From: Apostichopus japonicus
Lineage: Eukaryota; Echinodermata; Holothuroidea; Aspidochirotida; Stichopodidae
Length of the DNA stretch: 64,000 nucleotides
Direction: 5' to 3'
Assembly (NCBI RefSeq): GCF_037975245.1
Contig: NC_092579.1
Coordinates: forward strand, 9,975,001-10,039,000
Shown one piece after another: positions 24,054 to 35,819 of this stretch (positions within the stretch are counted from its first letter, which is position 1; each line of letters opens with the position of its first letter). Both the position numbers and the translations under genes were made by a program. Under the pieces are notes generated by a model. It saw only the letters and a list, made by a program, of their open reading frames with translations. It was not told the DNA's origin and searched no databases.

Positions 24054-26407
24054 GCAAAATCAACTGTTGCAGCTTTGTAACACATTCAAAAGTTTTTGTT
24101 TTAATTATTTTAAGAGCATAATGTACAATCTGAAAGGCACATGATTGTTGTCTATAATATTTATGATATACTTTTTTCTGTTTTATGAAAGTTTTTGATG
24201 GATCTTTAACCATCTATGGACCAATATTTTACTTTACATTCTTATTTTCTTTTAGTTTATGGGTGTTGGATTGTAATTTATATATACATCGTATCAAGCT
24301 TCATATATGAAGGGCATTCGTCAATCATGACTATATTATATGCCCTACTTTTCTTCTATTTTCTGCTTTCTTTCCCATTTTATTCCAAGTTTTTTCAAAG
24401 ACCCTCTGTTGCCATCTCTTCCTTGGCAAGCCTTACTTTATGTGTGTGAACGTAAAAATGAAAATATTAAAGCTTTAGAATGGTAATTAAAGATCTGTTT
24501 ACCAATTCTTTCCATGGGTTTAAATTTAAAAATTACTAATGAATATGCAATAAGCTTAAAAAATATACTAAAACATTACTTGAAATTTAAATATAATATT
24601 ATTCGAACTGAATTTTTCATTTAAAATGGTTGAATTTAGAAACAGAGAGATTGACTTTCCTCTCTGAAATAGAGGGTGTCAAGTGAGAGGAAGGTCAGTT
24701 TTGGGAAAGATATATTTTATTTAAAAGACTTTCTTTCAAGATGGTCGACAAAAAAGGAAAAGAAATAAAACAGAAACGTGACATTTATATATTCACTGTG
24801 TTTGTTTTCGTTTTTACTTTGGTCCTAAGGATGTTTGAATGCGCATGTTTTACGGTCTTCTTAACTCTAAATAAAGTGAAATTTAGGATGATTTATGAAT
24901 TCAATTTTAAGAAAGACTTTAATGGTTTACATTTCAATGAAAAGAAACAACATTTTAACTTTGAAGCACTTTTCGAAATGTAAACATTCACACAATCATA
25001 TTCCATTAGTAAAGAAATAATAGTAATGAAAGTTAAGGGGAAAATGCAGTACTTTTGATTTGAAAAACTAACCACTGCCATTGCTAGGTGAGGTTCCCAA
25101 TTGCCTAGACTAACTCATATACCTTAATACATGACTTGAAAAGCAACACTTACATCAAAAACTCAGAATGGCCTCACAACCCTTCCAATTGTAGTGACCA
25201 TTAAGTGATATAATTGGCATGCAATAATGGAACCTCTTACCCAATCTGTGGATATTTTTTTGGTCTCAATTCATGACAACATACATTCCCTTAAAGTTTT
25301 TGCAATAGCCTCTGTTGCAGACATATGAACCACAGCACCCTATAACCAGAGGTGTATGGGTATAAATGTCTGGTACGACATCAGAATCTTGGCATAACAT
25401 CAAAGTCAATTGTTTTCTTCTGACACAAGATTCAGAAGTCAGCCAACTATATCATCATTGTTGGAAACAACTAACCAAAATTCTTCATGTCCCCTCTCCC
25501 CAACCCCCTTCACCCTTAAAAGCTTAAGAAAAACCCCCGCAACCTAAGCATATAACCTTGCTATTCAAACAACGCAGACTGCAATTATTACCATAACATA
25601 GTCTGATAGATGTCAAAGTACACAGTATGTGTGCCATAAATGTAGAGAATATTTCAGCAGGTATAAAGTAAAACATACAAAAATAATACAATATAATTCT
25701 GGAATAAATCAAGAACTTTACAATTGAAGTGTTATATATTTTACCATTAAATAACATGTTTCTACATTAGATTCTATATAATGATATTTATTCCCCTCAT
25801 AAACCATCAAGTCTATATTACTACGCAAGCAAGAAGGACTACCCTAGCTTATAATTAGTATAAGCTTTCGCACTTAGCATATATATATATATGCTCCCCA
25901 CGCTATATTTTTGCACTAGATGAGAAGGAATTATGACTAGCAAGCACTGAGTAAATGCGGGGACATATAATGCACTGCTAAACACCACACAGGCTCTCTG
26001 GACTCTTAAATATCCCATGCTTTGGAGAGTTAAACAGTTAGGGGAACTAACCAGTAAGGAGGAGGGTAAGTAAATAGTGTATGTATTGTTATTATTATTA
26101 AATGTCATTACGTTTAGGCTTGTTGCAGAATGCAATGTTTGAAGAAGTTTGTCCTCAATTGTTTTCTCTAAAAGTTAACATTACTCTGAATGTATGAACT
26201 GTTACCAGGGAGTTGTTATGGAAACTCTCTGCTGTTACTAAAGAACCCTTTTTATGCAATAGGCATGAAACCTAAACCTTCAAGTCTAAAACATTCTACC
26301 ATCCATCCATCCAACCCCAACCCCCCCCCCAACCCCTCTACTGCTCCCTCAATCTCTACCTGCATTGTGACCAAATTTAACCCATATAACTGTACACATA
26401 TTGTTAA

Positions 26408-26482
26408 AGGTAGTCAGTATAGGCCCCAAATTATAGCATGTTATAATGGCTAGAAGTATTCAAAAAGTATGGAAATAAGTAG
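26408..26482 (+). mobile_element. Family B MITE, left-end fragment
   Basis: Next to TTAA (26404-26407) the first 70 or so bases match the left end of the copy at 45642, including AGGTAGTCAGTATAGGCCCC and the following TAGAAGT.TTCAAAAAGTA segment. Similarity then stops and no right end follows, so this is a truncated copy. Confidence 0.7.
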
Positions 26483-29400
26483 ACATTTGTCACTAAACAT
26501 TTTCATACCATAAACTGAGCCCCTGACCCAGTATCAGGTTGAGTTCACAACAACCAATCGCTATAATAATTTCAGATCACATCAAATCTTGGGGTGAATT
26601 TGGGTGAACTAATTCTTCTTGGCATATTCCAACATGAGCTCTGTTTTCACTTTCCTGTTTTTCTTCTCTTAGTTTTCATTCAATTATGACCAACCCGTCT
26701 GAAATATTGTCACAGATCTAACCATGATTCAAGATAACAGGCAGTAATACACTCACAGAGTCATCTATGGGACATGTTGCCATTTACAATGTATGTAAAA
26801 GAAAACTACACATTAGTATAAAAAAATATTTAAAGTTGCTTTGCAACAATATACTCAAACTTGAGTATTAATCATTTTTGATCAAACTAGCAAGCACAAC
26901 CTTCCAGATATTTACACCAAATGAATGTTAATAAGCGATTCCTTTATGAATTTGACTTGATTCTCAATGTACATTCCGTTTCCTGAACACTTTTATCATG
27001 TCAATATCAATCAAATGCAAACAGCAATTATGCAAAAAAATCAAAAAGTTTATTTGACTTTTTACTTGTTTGAAATAAAGACTTGAATCGCTTTATAGTT
27101 AATGAACTAGATTACTGTTATAATAATGTTTGGGTATCGAATAGGTCGTCAAGAAATTCAACTTAGCAACTAGACCCAGTGCATTTGCAAGCCCTTTGTC
27201 AACTGTTGGCAAATCTAGAAGTAGAGGATGACAGGGTGTGAGAGAGGGGGGGGGGGAGATATATCCCACTACTTGGTAAAGTGGGAGGATTGAGGAGAGG
27301 GATGAGGGAATATTGCTTCATTTAGGTGACCAGGGTGGCTCTCTGTATGACAACATAATTTGTAATGTTTTTGAGGTTTAGATAGAAACTGGTGTGCATC
27401 TCACATGTTTACACCTAGAAAATATGTACAAAGGTAGGCATAACTTGTTACTTGTTTTCTCTTGTTGCATTATACACATTCCTATAGTGCCTGGACTCAA
27501 TTCAAGTGCATGTACTCCAACAAAGGTTATAAATGCTACTGTTTATTGTCTCTGGTGTGCTTATCTCATATCTCATAACTCGTTATTATCTTACATAGGT
27601 GCTATAAAACCAAGTTTGAAAAACAGATTTGTAAGAATATTAAACAATCCAAATTGCTTTCTGTGCTATAAAGGGCCACAAAGGCATTCCCAAGGACACA
27701 AAACAGAAAAGGGTTTTGTTTTAATCACAGATACCGGTGTTTGGCTAACTGTGTAAATCCACTTTACCACCAAATATAAACTCTACTATTTGTTCCATTA
27801 TTTCAAAACCAAACATTGACAAGGGGCCTGGGCATTGGTTTAGGGGCCCACTATGAACTCTTTCAAAACAAATTACATATCAGAGCTTAAGTAGCCTCCT
27901 TTGGTTATATACTATATAAAAATTTGATGTAGGTTGTAGTTCACATATAATCTTGGACTGGATCGAATTTTGTGCTTTAAAATAGATAACAAATGCATCT
28001 ATATAGCGAATTAATTGTCGCTATTCATTTGGAAATAAAATTATATAGAAGCTGATAGCTATAAACGTTGTTCAGTTTTGTTTGATACCTGCACAGTAGC
28101 TAGAAAGGTTATTAAATTACAAATGCATTTAACGATAGGTTATCGGTGAAATATGTCACAAAATTTAAAAGATTGTAGCAGACTTTAGTGACCTTTGACT
28201 AAAAATGGGTAAGCCTGGTGGCGTTGTCATTCTTTCAGCCAAATAATGGTGTAAAAGGGTTGGCAGAGCTATGTTTTCACGATGATCTGATCCATCAAAA
28301 CTAACAAATTTCTGTTCGGACGAGCATAATCAGCTTTGGTTGTGGTCCACAAGAAGACTAGGTGTAGTGTAGATTGAATTGTATATAACTTATTGCCCCA
28401 AATAGGTCAAATAATAAATTGGGTGTCACATTCTTTCACTTTGTAGATACTGAAATTAAACAAATATTTGTCATAGGCCTATGATCCACTCGAATGGGAG
28501 TTTTACTGGCACAACGTTGGTGTTCAATTCATCAAAATTACACATCTCTCCCAGAGTGTATATATTATTGTTCACTCTTTTTCTTTTCCTTTGGACAACC
28601 AAATTTGCTGTTCGGACAACCAAAAGTAAGAAGAAAAAAGTAGGGGAAAAATCCTTAATAATTGGCCCTTGGTGATGTAGGGGTGGTTTTGGTTTGATAC
28701 AAAGTCGTTACAATGGTTTACCGATGAGTGGACAGGCAATGTGGGATTGACAGAAATCACCAATCCACCCATGAACTGATTAAAAGGCTTCCTACTATAA
28801 AATGATAAGATTGCTTTGATGTTGAATTCTTGCAGTCAATTGGAAATAAATGAGAGCTAATATGCGGTATTCTGTTTTGCATAATAATTCTGCAAAGTAG
28901 ATAAAGATGTTTACATGGATGCAATCAATTAAGATCAGGTTATCATCGAAATATGTTCTGCAAAGTCGAGGCCTGAGTTATTGCATCGTCCAAAACTATT
29001 GAATTTGAAGATCTACACTGACAGATGAAATTAAAAAATTGACAGAAGAAATACACAATCGAAAAACTTCTCTATCCACCATAATCAAAGAAAGGGAATA
29101 CTGAACAACATTTTGGAAAAATGGAACAGAGAATGTTTTCGTGATCTTCTTTGTAGTTTTTAGGATTGTTATAATGAGACAAAATCCACCTTCGAATAAA
29201 CACTTTAACATCACTAAAATCAAACCAGAAACTATGAAAATTAGTCAAAACATTCTCAGTTTTGTCAATGAAAGGAAATAACTATGCATAATTTCATTAT
29301 ATTTAGTTTAAGAAAAATAAAAAAAATTCTGTATTGACCGAGGAGTATTAATTAAATTCTCATAATATCTTTTCTTATTTATTCCTCTTCTTACTATCTC

Positions 29401-29787
29401 GGCAGTAAATAGTAAAAAGAACAAAGGGGCAGAAGGATATCTGTACAAGCCATGGTCAAGTTGCTACTTGCTACTACCTATCCATTTTCCAAGCTTTATT
29501 TGTTGTCTTAGATCTGCTGCAGTCATCTGACATCCACTTGTTATGATAGATTTAAACCAAAGTTTAGTTTTAGGATAATTTAATACTATTTCATACTTTT
29601 ACTTTACACACAGCCAGCATAAGGCATGAAATACAAGTATTTAAGCTGCATCAAATTGCTGCTTCAGCTATCTAGATGTCTGAGTTTCTGGTAACATAGA
29701 TTTTGACTCTCTCCTTAGGCAATAATCTGGCATGTAATGATTGGTTATTAACAGAAAATTGGTTTTATAATCTGTGTATACTTTGAA

Positions 29788-29955
29788 TCCAGCCGTGTGG
29801 TGCAAAGGTATACATTATAATGGCATGACGCTGCTAACGACAGGCCATTAGGCACGTCACAGTTTCATCCCGCCATAAACTAATTAGTTTGTATAAGTCA
29901 CACACCCTCTTGAACTTCTTTTTACGATCCTCATCCAAACAAACTAAACTAATTA
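29788..29955 (+). repeat. tRNA-derived SINE head
   Basis: GTGTGGTGCAAAGG (29795-29808) resembles a polymerase III A box and GTCACAGTTTCATCCCG (29857-29873) a degenerate B box, with ACGCTGCTAACGACAGG in the anticodon-arm position. This layout is that of tRNA-derived SINEs of marine animals. The cloverleaf is too degenerate for a tRNA gene; body and 3' end are not defined. Confidence 0.5.
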
Positions 29956-30929
29956 ACTCATTTTAATAAGAATAAAAATTACCAGTATTCATACTTTGAA
30001 GTTCCTCATTTATGAGATTAATGGAACTGATAAAATCCGATATTGTCTCAGTTTAGAATCTCATGATGTGTATGTGTGTGAGTGTGTGTGAACAAGAAAC
30101 ATTGGTACAGTAAACTTGAAAGGTCGTCCGTATTTGGCCCCAAGTTTTTTTTCGATTGTTAGAAGTTTGTACGGGAATTTCCTGAAATATCTGATTGTCT
30201 TATTCGTACATTGTGAAGTGTTCGAGTACAGGCCTCAAAATTCAGGCTATTGACTGGCTAAATGCCAGTAGAAGAAAAAAAATCACTTGTTTTATTCTGT
30301 CAGTAGACATTAAGAACATGAACATGTGATAAGAACATGAATTGTCAGGCAACATAATTGGCATGATTTCCGCACCTAATGTTAGCCCAATATAGCTGAA
30401 AATATAAAATCTTTGGTGATCTTGCTGAAAACACTGCTGAAAGTTAACTCTTTATTCCTTGTCAAAGGCAAAATATTGGGCTGCTCCCAAAGCCTGTGCA
30501 CAATAAATGATGAATGCTGTTATTCGGGAAAAAAGGTCCAGGAAGAACGGTCCAGGAAGAACTTGATTTTAGCCAATAGATTTGTCAAGCTTTGCAATAT
30601 TTAGCCAAGTTGTGTCTAAAATTGTGAAATTCTAGGTATGATGTAGGCCATAGAATGCATTGTTGGAAACATCTATTGATTTTTTATGTCCAAATGTCCA
30701 AGGATGATACATATAACAACATTCCAGCAACTGAAGCTGATTGAATAATAAAATGTTCGGATCCAAAGCACAGCTTGCTAACATTTTGTGCCAAGAGAGT
30801 AAACAAGGTTGCCATGGCAATTGAGGGAAATTTTTAAATTTTATTCCTTTTATATATCACTTATCTATGAAGGAAAGTAAAATTCCAATTAATATCATAA
30901 GATTTATAATACCCACAGGTATTCACACA

Positions 30930-31291
30930 GAAAAAGGGCGCTCAAGCCACAAAAGCTTGTCGCATAAGGTGAATTTAAGCTTCTTTTAAAGGGAGGAGAC
31001 ACTCTTAACCATCTTGATTTCAATTGGTAATATATTCCACAATCGCAGTGCAGCAACTGAAAGAGATCTATCCCCCAAGAATGGTTGGATTTAGATTACT
31101 TGAGAAATAACAGAAAGTTGCACTTTATGAAACTCTGAATACAGAGAACACTGATAATCGAGCATTCTTAATGTATCATTTTTCAAGGATAAATCATCAA
31201 AAAAGGAATATAATAGGATTGAAAAGCTCTTGGAGATATAACGGACCACCGATTGTGAGTCAATTCTTGTAAGTAGGGCTTCTCCAGTCAA
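30930..31291 (-). mobile_element. LINE reverse-transcriptase C-terminal remnant
   Basis: On the minus strand, the stretch GDRSLSVAALRLWNILPIEI (near 31065-31005) matches the conserved tail of non-LTR retrotransposon reverse transcriptases (GDRAFSVAAPxLWNSLP type), followed by VKSVSSL.KKLK. Upstream, frame 31091-31291 encodes the preceding diverged segment and ends in a stop, so the copy is dead and 5'-truncated. Clade not assigned. Confidence 0.7.
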
Positions 31292-31616
31292 AAATAAATT
31301 ACATTAAATCAAACATATCTGGAATGGGATAATGTTTGATATGTTCTAATCAAAGGCTGATTGATTGTCCTACTACCTCAGTAAGACAATGAATTTAATA
31401 TGCAAACAAAATGATGCTGTGATGGCAATTCTACAATCCTCTATACCCTGTACCCCTCTACACCCATCTACAACCTCTACATCAGTGCAAAGAGCTTAAT
31501 GGGATGAGAAAATTCCACCATCAAATAGATTGAAGTTACATATAGGTTATAAGTACTAGTGACAGCACTTGTAGAAACATTTTCACCAGACAGCATTGAG
31601 AATTTGTAAAAGTAAG

Positions 31617-31660
31617 AGGGCCTGACATTTCGATCCTAGCAGGATCTTCTTCAGAACTGA
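31617..31660 (-). mobile_element. Penelope-like / hammerhead-like motif
   Basis: Read on the minus strand from 31654: CTGAAGA, then GATCC-loop-GGATC, then GAAA and TGTC. This follows the order of a hammerhead core (CUGANGA, stem II, GAAA, stem III), with one extra A before stem II. Penelope-like elements are known to carry hammerhead motifs in their repeats. A related piece (GGGCCTGAC.TTTC.ATCCTA) lies at 51988-52007. Too short for a firm call. Confidence 0.3.
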
Positions 31661-33430
31661 ATGGTATTGAGAATTGTCAGGCTTTCAAGGAACTTATCCT
31701 TGGTAGTAAAGAAAGAAAAATCTGTTGTTCCATTGACAGAAAGTTTAAGTGACAGCAATGGAGATCTATTAGTGACAATGCAGTTACTTGTTAAATTTTG
31801 TTTAAATTCCAAACACTATAAAAATTGTGTTAATTTCCTAACACTTGTTGCCAAACATGAACTAACACAATGACATGGTCTTTGATTCCAGAGTTTAATT
31901 TGATTTATGAGTAATGCAAATAACTGTCACGTCGTCATCAGACAACATGGAACTAAACTATGAATCCTTGTTTAAAACAGGTGGAAAGAATCTTTCTATT
32001 TTTGCATAGCGCCACCATTTTTGGAAAGTTAAACTGATTCCCAACTGTAACAATTGCTGAATCTACACACTACTCTGGTCAAAATGCTTTCACAATCAAA
32101 GTTTCCTTGGTATTTAAGACTAACAAAGCATCAAGGCTACAGAAGAGTGGGTGAGGTCAGTGTGAGGATAAGGACACTAAGAGAAAGGTAATTGTAGAAA
32201 GATTAAGTAAAATGAGTAAGATACAACACACTGTCCTGTGCAGAAGTTTCTAAATAGCTCCAACTATTAGTTATGTGAGCTGGATTATACTTAATTTCAA
32301 GATCTTTGAAACAATGTAGTTTGGTGATCATATAATGGGTGGACTGAACATTAAGCAAAATAGTGGTTTCATGAATTGTCAACATATAAGGCATGTATAT
32401 ATATATTTGTAGATTTGTGTTAGATAAAAATTTATTCAATGTATCAATTTAAAATTATACGCAAAAAGTAATTTGGGTCAGTTTTTAAACGGTTCCCTCA
32501 ACTGGAGAAAATATTCAACTAACATTGAACATAATTATTATATCAAAATATTTGTCAGCCCCATCATAATTTATTATTTTGCCTTAACAAGAAAATATTT
32601 TGACCAAACTTGTGAAGGTAGGTAACTTTAGTATAATGAAAATGCGAACAACTTAGCGTTGAAGTAATTACCTTGATTGGCTTCAAATATTTGTCTTGAG
32701 ACTTTACGTTGACTAACAACATTTAATCAGACATTTTCACTGCCAGATATACTTTTATTCCCTGGAACTAAAGATTTTAATGTTTAAATTTTGACAATGA
32801 AATCATAGCGTGTGCAGCTGTTCTCTTACAATACAGACACCAGCTCAGTTAGGCTAAGAACATTTTGCTGCATAAGAATACATAAAAATGGCAACACTAA
32901 ACTATCAGATAGATCTTTCTTACATCATTTCACTCACAAGAAAGATTTTCAGTGTCATGGTTGAATGTGAAACTGTTAGGTGGTTATCACCAGTTCCATT
33001 CATACTTGTTAAAATTTCTTGAATCTGATTGGCCCACTGTTGTCAGCTGACGGTGCATTAATCTATGGATAATGCAGGGTAAACTCACCGGCAGATTAAT
33101 ATAAGTGATAACCAGAATTCCTGAGCTAACCTTCAGTGTGAAGTATACTAACTGTAGTGTGCGAGCAACAACGATGACATCATTTAACAATACTGGCAAT
33201 AATGTTATTAGGCCTTATGTTATGGAGTTATTTGGCCATCAAAACAAAAATAGGCCTAACATAAGTATAAGAGTCTCAGGAGTTATTGGAGGCCTCGATT
33301 AAACAAATGAGGAATGTCCTGAGAGCAACGATCCAAAAAATTGAACCAACAAAAGACAGTTGTACACCACAGTTGACTAGCCAATGTCAGAACACCGTGG
33401 ATATTAACACTAATGTAACCTCTGACTGAT
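31661..33430. other. Gene-free interval
   Basis: Short unremarkable ORFs only; TAGGCCTA at 33250. Nothing else recognised. Confidence 0.55.
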
Positions 33431-33792
33431 AGGCATTGAAGACTCGCCTCAAACCGCGTGCGGCCATCTGAAAAGTTAACTTTCTGTTGCTTGCAAGTGA
33501 TGTTTTGTTCGTGTCGCTACAAAATGCAGACAGTAATGAAACGTGGTACCTTGTTATCTTAAGCTGGACCTGAGATGTCCATTGCTGTATCGTTTATACA
33601 CTGTGCTGTGGGTATTGACAGCAGCTGTATGTACTGACTGTACACTAGTGTCTAATTACCGAAGGTAGCAAGCTGTGTGCGTATTTTCTGGGATCAATGG
33701 TGGTGTCTAACACTTCTGTTACACCTCATTCAAAACTAGGTCAGATTAATACCGACATTAGACGTTTCTTTTTGCGCGAGTCTTCACACCCT
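33431..33792 (+). mobile_element. TTAA-type MITE, family A, copy 3 (left target site altered)
   Basis: Full-length 362-bp copy with the same termini and interior. The right side has TTAA (33793-33796); the left side reads TGAT instead, so the target site has mutated or this copy moved by another route. Internally close to copies 2 and 4 with scattered substitutions, which points to an old dispersed family. Confidence 0.8.
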
Positions 33793-34387
33793 TTAAGTTA
33801 AACTAGGGCCTAGACTGAAGTTTAAACTTTAGTTGGTCTGTATTTTCCTTCTCTAGTCTAGGCCTATTGACAAAATTGTAAGGTTCCCATTTTTTGTTAC
33901 GATACATGTATTACTTCCCATTTCAATGAGATCTTGACCGAAAATGAATTTGACGTTTCGCGTTACTGATCATGTATGATGTCGCACAACTGCATTAGCC
34001 TACGCTTAGTCCTACGTTAGCTTATTTAACGTTAGGCTACAAGTACAACTTACAAGCTGACCCTGATGTTACTGCTTACAGGAATTAAGGGTCTAAGAAA
34101 GTAAAACCTTTTATCCTACAATTGTTGTTAACGAATTACCCCTCAATGAATAACTAACAAATTGTTCATTTATATCACCTTCATTGTCTGTTTCCCCACA
34201 GAATGTTAATTTTTAGCAAAGAGTTAGTATTTTCACTTTCGATACCGGTAAACCACGGAAATATATACTACTTCCAGATGCAGGATGAAGAACACGCTAA
34301 GTTTTCTAATTTGCCCGGCAGCATGGGAAATGGTGCAGTGAATGTGTTAGTTCTTTTTATACAACATCTAATTGTATTCTGGTCATT

Positions 34388-34430
34388 TGATTGGTCAATT
34401 GCTCGTTGATTGGTCAATTGCTCGTTGATT
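34388..34430 (+). repeat. 19-bp direct repeat with CCAAT-type motifs
   Basis: TGATTGGTCAATTGCTCGT is present twice in tandem with a third partial TGATT. Each unit carries ATTGG, i.e. CCAAT on the minus strand. It could be part of a promoter or simply a small duplication. Confidence 0.55.
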
Positions 34431-35134
34431 GCAACTCGGCTGCGCCTCGTTGAATGGAACATTCCATCTTTCAACTCATGAAATATTTGCACTATTGCAC
34501 GAATGGAAACCATTCATTATTTGTATAATATTCATCTACCTGCTGGGGTATATAATCATGCATTCCCTTATTCGCCCTGCAGCCGGATGAAATATTGAGG
34601 GCACTACAACGAGTAACATAATGATTTTCTTTGATTCCACCGTACTAGTACCGCAGGCCAGGCGAATGCGCACGACCCGCAAACTTTCTGTGGTACACAA
34701 ATGTGTTGACAGCAATTGAAGTTAGAGGGAATTCTGTACATTATGTGAATAAGACAAATGTAAAAAAAAACATATATTCATACGTAAATGCAGCACAGAA
34801 TTGATTTCTGTTCTGTAATATATACAGACGCAGCTATGTATGTTGTAGGCAGTTTAGGTTATGAACGTACGTGTACTTTCTTATTATAATTGTTTTAATT
34901 TCTTAATTTAGAAATATACTCTTTTTATTATTACGTACTTTTCATGATGATTGTGTAGATTCTTATTATCGTCGTGTAGTTTCTTATTATTAATCTTCTG
35001 TATATTATTATCCTGTTTACTCAGTAAATTATGGTATAAAATGAGTATATAATCATATAAATCTATATTATCATCATAAGTTGTGGTCCTTTTGGCGTTC
35101 CATATGAATCTGTATTGGTTAAATTGAGAAAGTT

Positions 35135-35815
35135 TGGGGTGCACCCCTCCCAAGGGCGGCGGAAGCACTTTTAATCTGGGGGGGGGGCACCGACATCAAA
35201 GGGCACTTTGCAGAAATTCGATTGGACTGATGCAGCCTTATATTTAGTTTCCTTAATAACTCTTATTGTCTTATCTTATTTGCGTATACACATCACTCCA
35301 TCAACGCCCCCACCCCCCCCCCCCCTTCAAGGAAAATATGCATACTAGCACTGCAATATCCAATGTGCAAATTGGGAAACAAGGAACAAGTTTTCTTTTG
35401 AGACAAAATGAGGTGAAATCATGCTAGTTGCTAATGTAGGAATCCTCCGAGTTAGAGTTTATTTCTTGTTAATATCTTAACAAATTTTTTCCATTCGAAA
35501 TAGCTTGAGTTTGACCCACAGAAATTCATTAAAAGTCATGGGCGTAGCCAGGATTTGCAATGTTGTATGCACGACTATCTGAGCGGAGCGCCACCATCGG
35601 TTGGCGCGGAGCGTACAAGAAAATTTTTGGTTTTACAAACCCCTCAGATGGCCGGAAACGGCCCTTCCCGAGTGTTCATTCTGGTTCCCTGGCCTCTTGC
35701 TAACTTGAGACACCTCAATTTTTATGTAGAAAAAGGGCACATTTTTAACCTGAGGAAAAGTGGGGGGGGGCACGTGCCCCCTGTGCCCCCCCGGTTCCGC
35801 CGCCCTTGACCCCTC
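35135..35815. repeat. Dispersed repeat block bounded by an inverted 13-bp sequence
   Basis: AAGGGCGGCGGAA (35152-35164) recurs in perfect inverse at 35795-35807, and G- or C-runs with GGGCACC / GGTGCCC-type sequence lie just inside each. The interior holds GGGCGTAGCCAGGATTT at 35541. This combination is, from memory, frequent in marine invertebrate non-autonomous DNA elements. The ORFs at 35555-35818 fall in it and are not genes. Confidence 0.6.
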
Positions 35816-35819
35816 CACA

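Larger units (their letters stand above)
21935..29787. other. Gene-free interval
   Basis: Apart from the truncated family B MITE at 26408, only simple repeats: C/T-rich 23200-23235, TA/GATA 24002-24053, C-run near 26323, G-run 27247. ORFs here (for example 27394-27756) show no motif. Confidence 0.55.

Noticed and set aside
25321-25351. 31-nt exon after a TTGCAG acceptor
   Set aside because: Too short and the donor GTGTAT is weak.
25839-26135. 98-codon minus-strand ORF, and an opposing plus-strand frame ending at GAGGAGG|GTAAGT
   Set aside because: Both strands are open and neither shows a known motif; donor-like words of this strength are expected several times by chance in 64 kb.
28090-28960. 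Apparent duplication (GGTTATC..GAAATATGT near 28138 and 28938)
   Set aside because: Similarity is limited to short scattered words; not convincing as a repeat without an alignment.
29788-29875. Functional tRNA gene
   Set aside because: A- and B-box-like words are present but the arms do not pair as a cloverleaf and the B box is degenerate.
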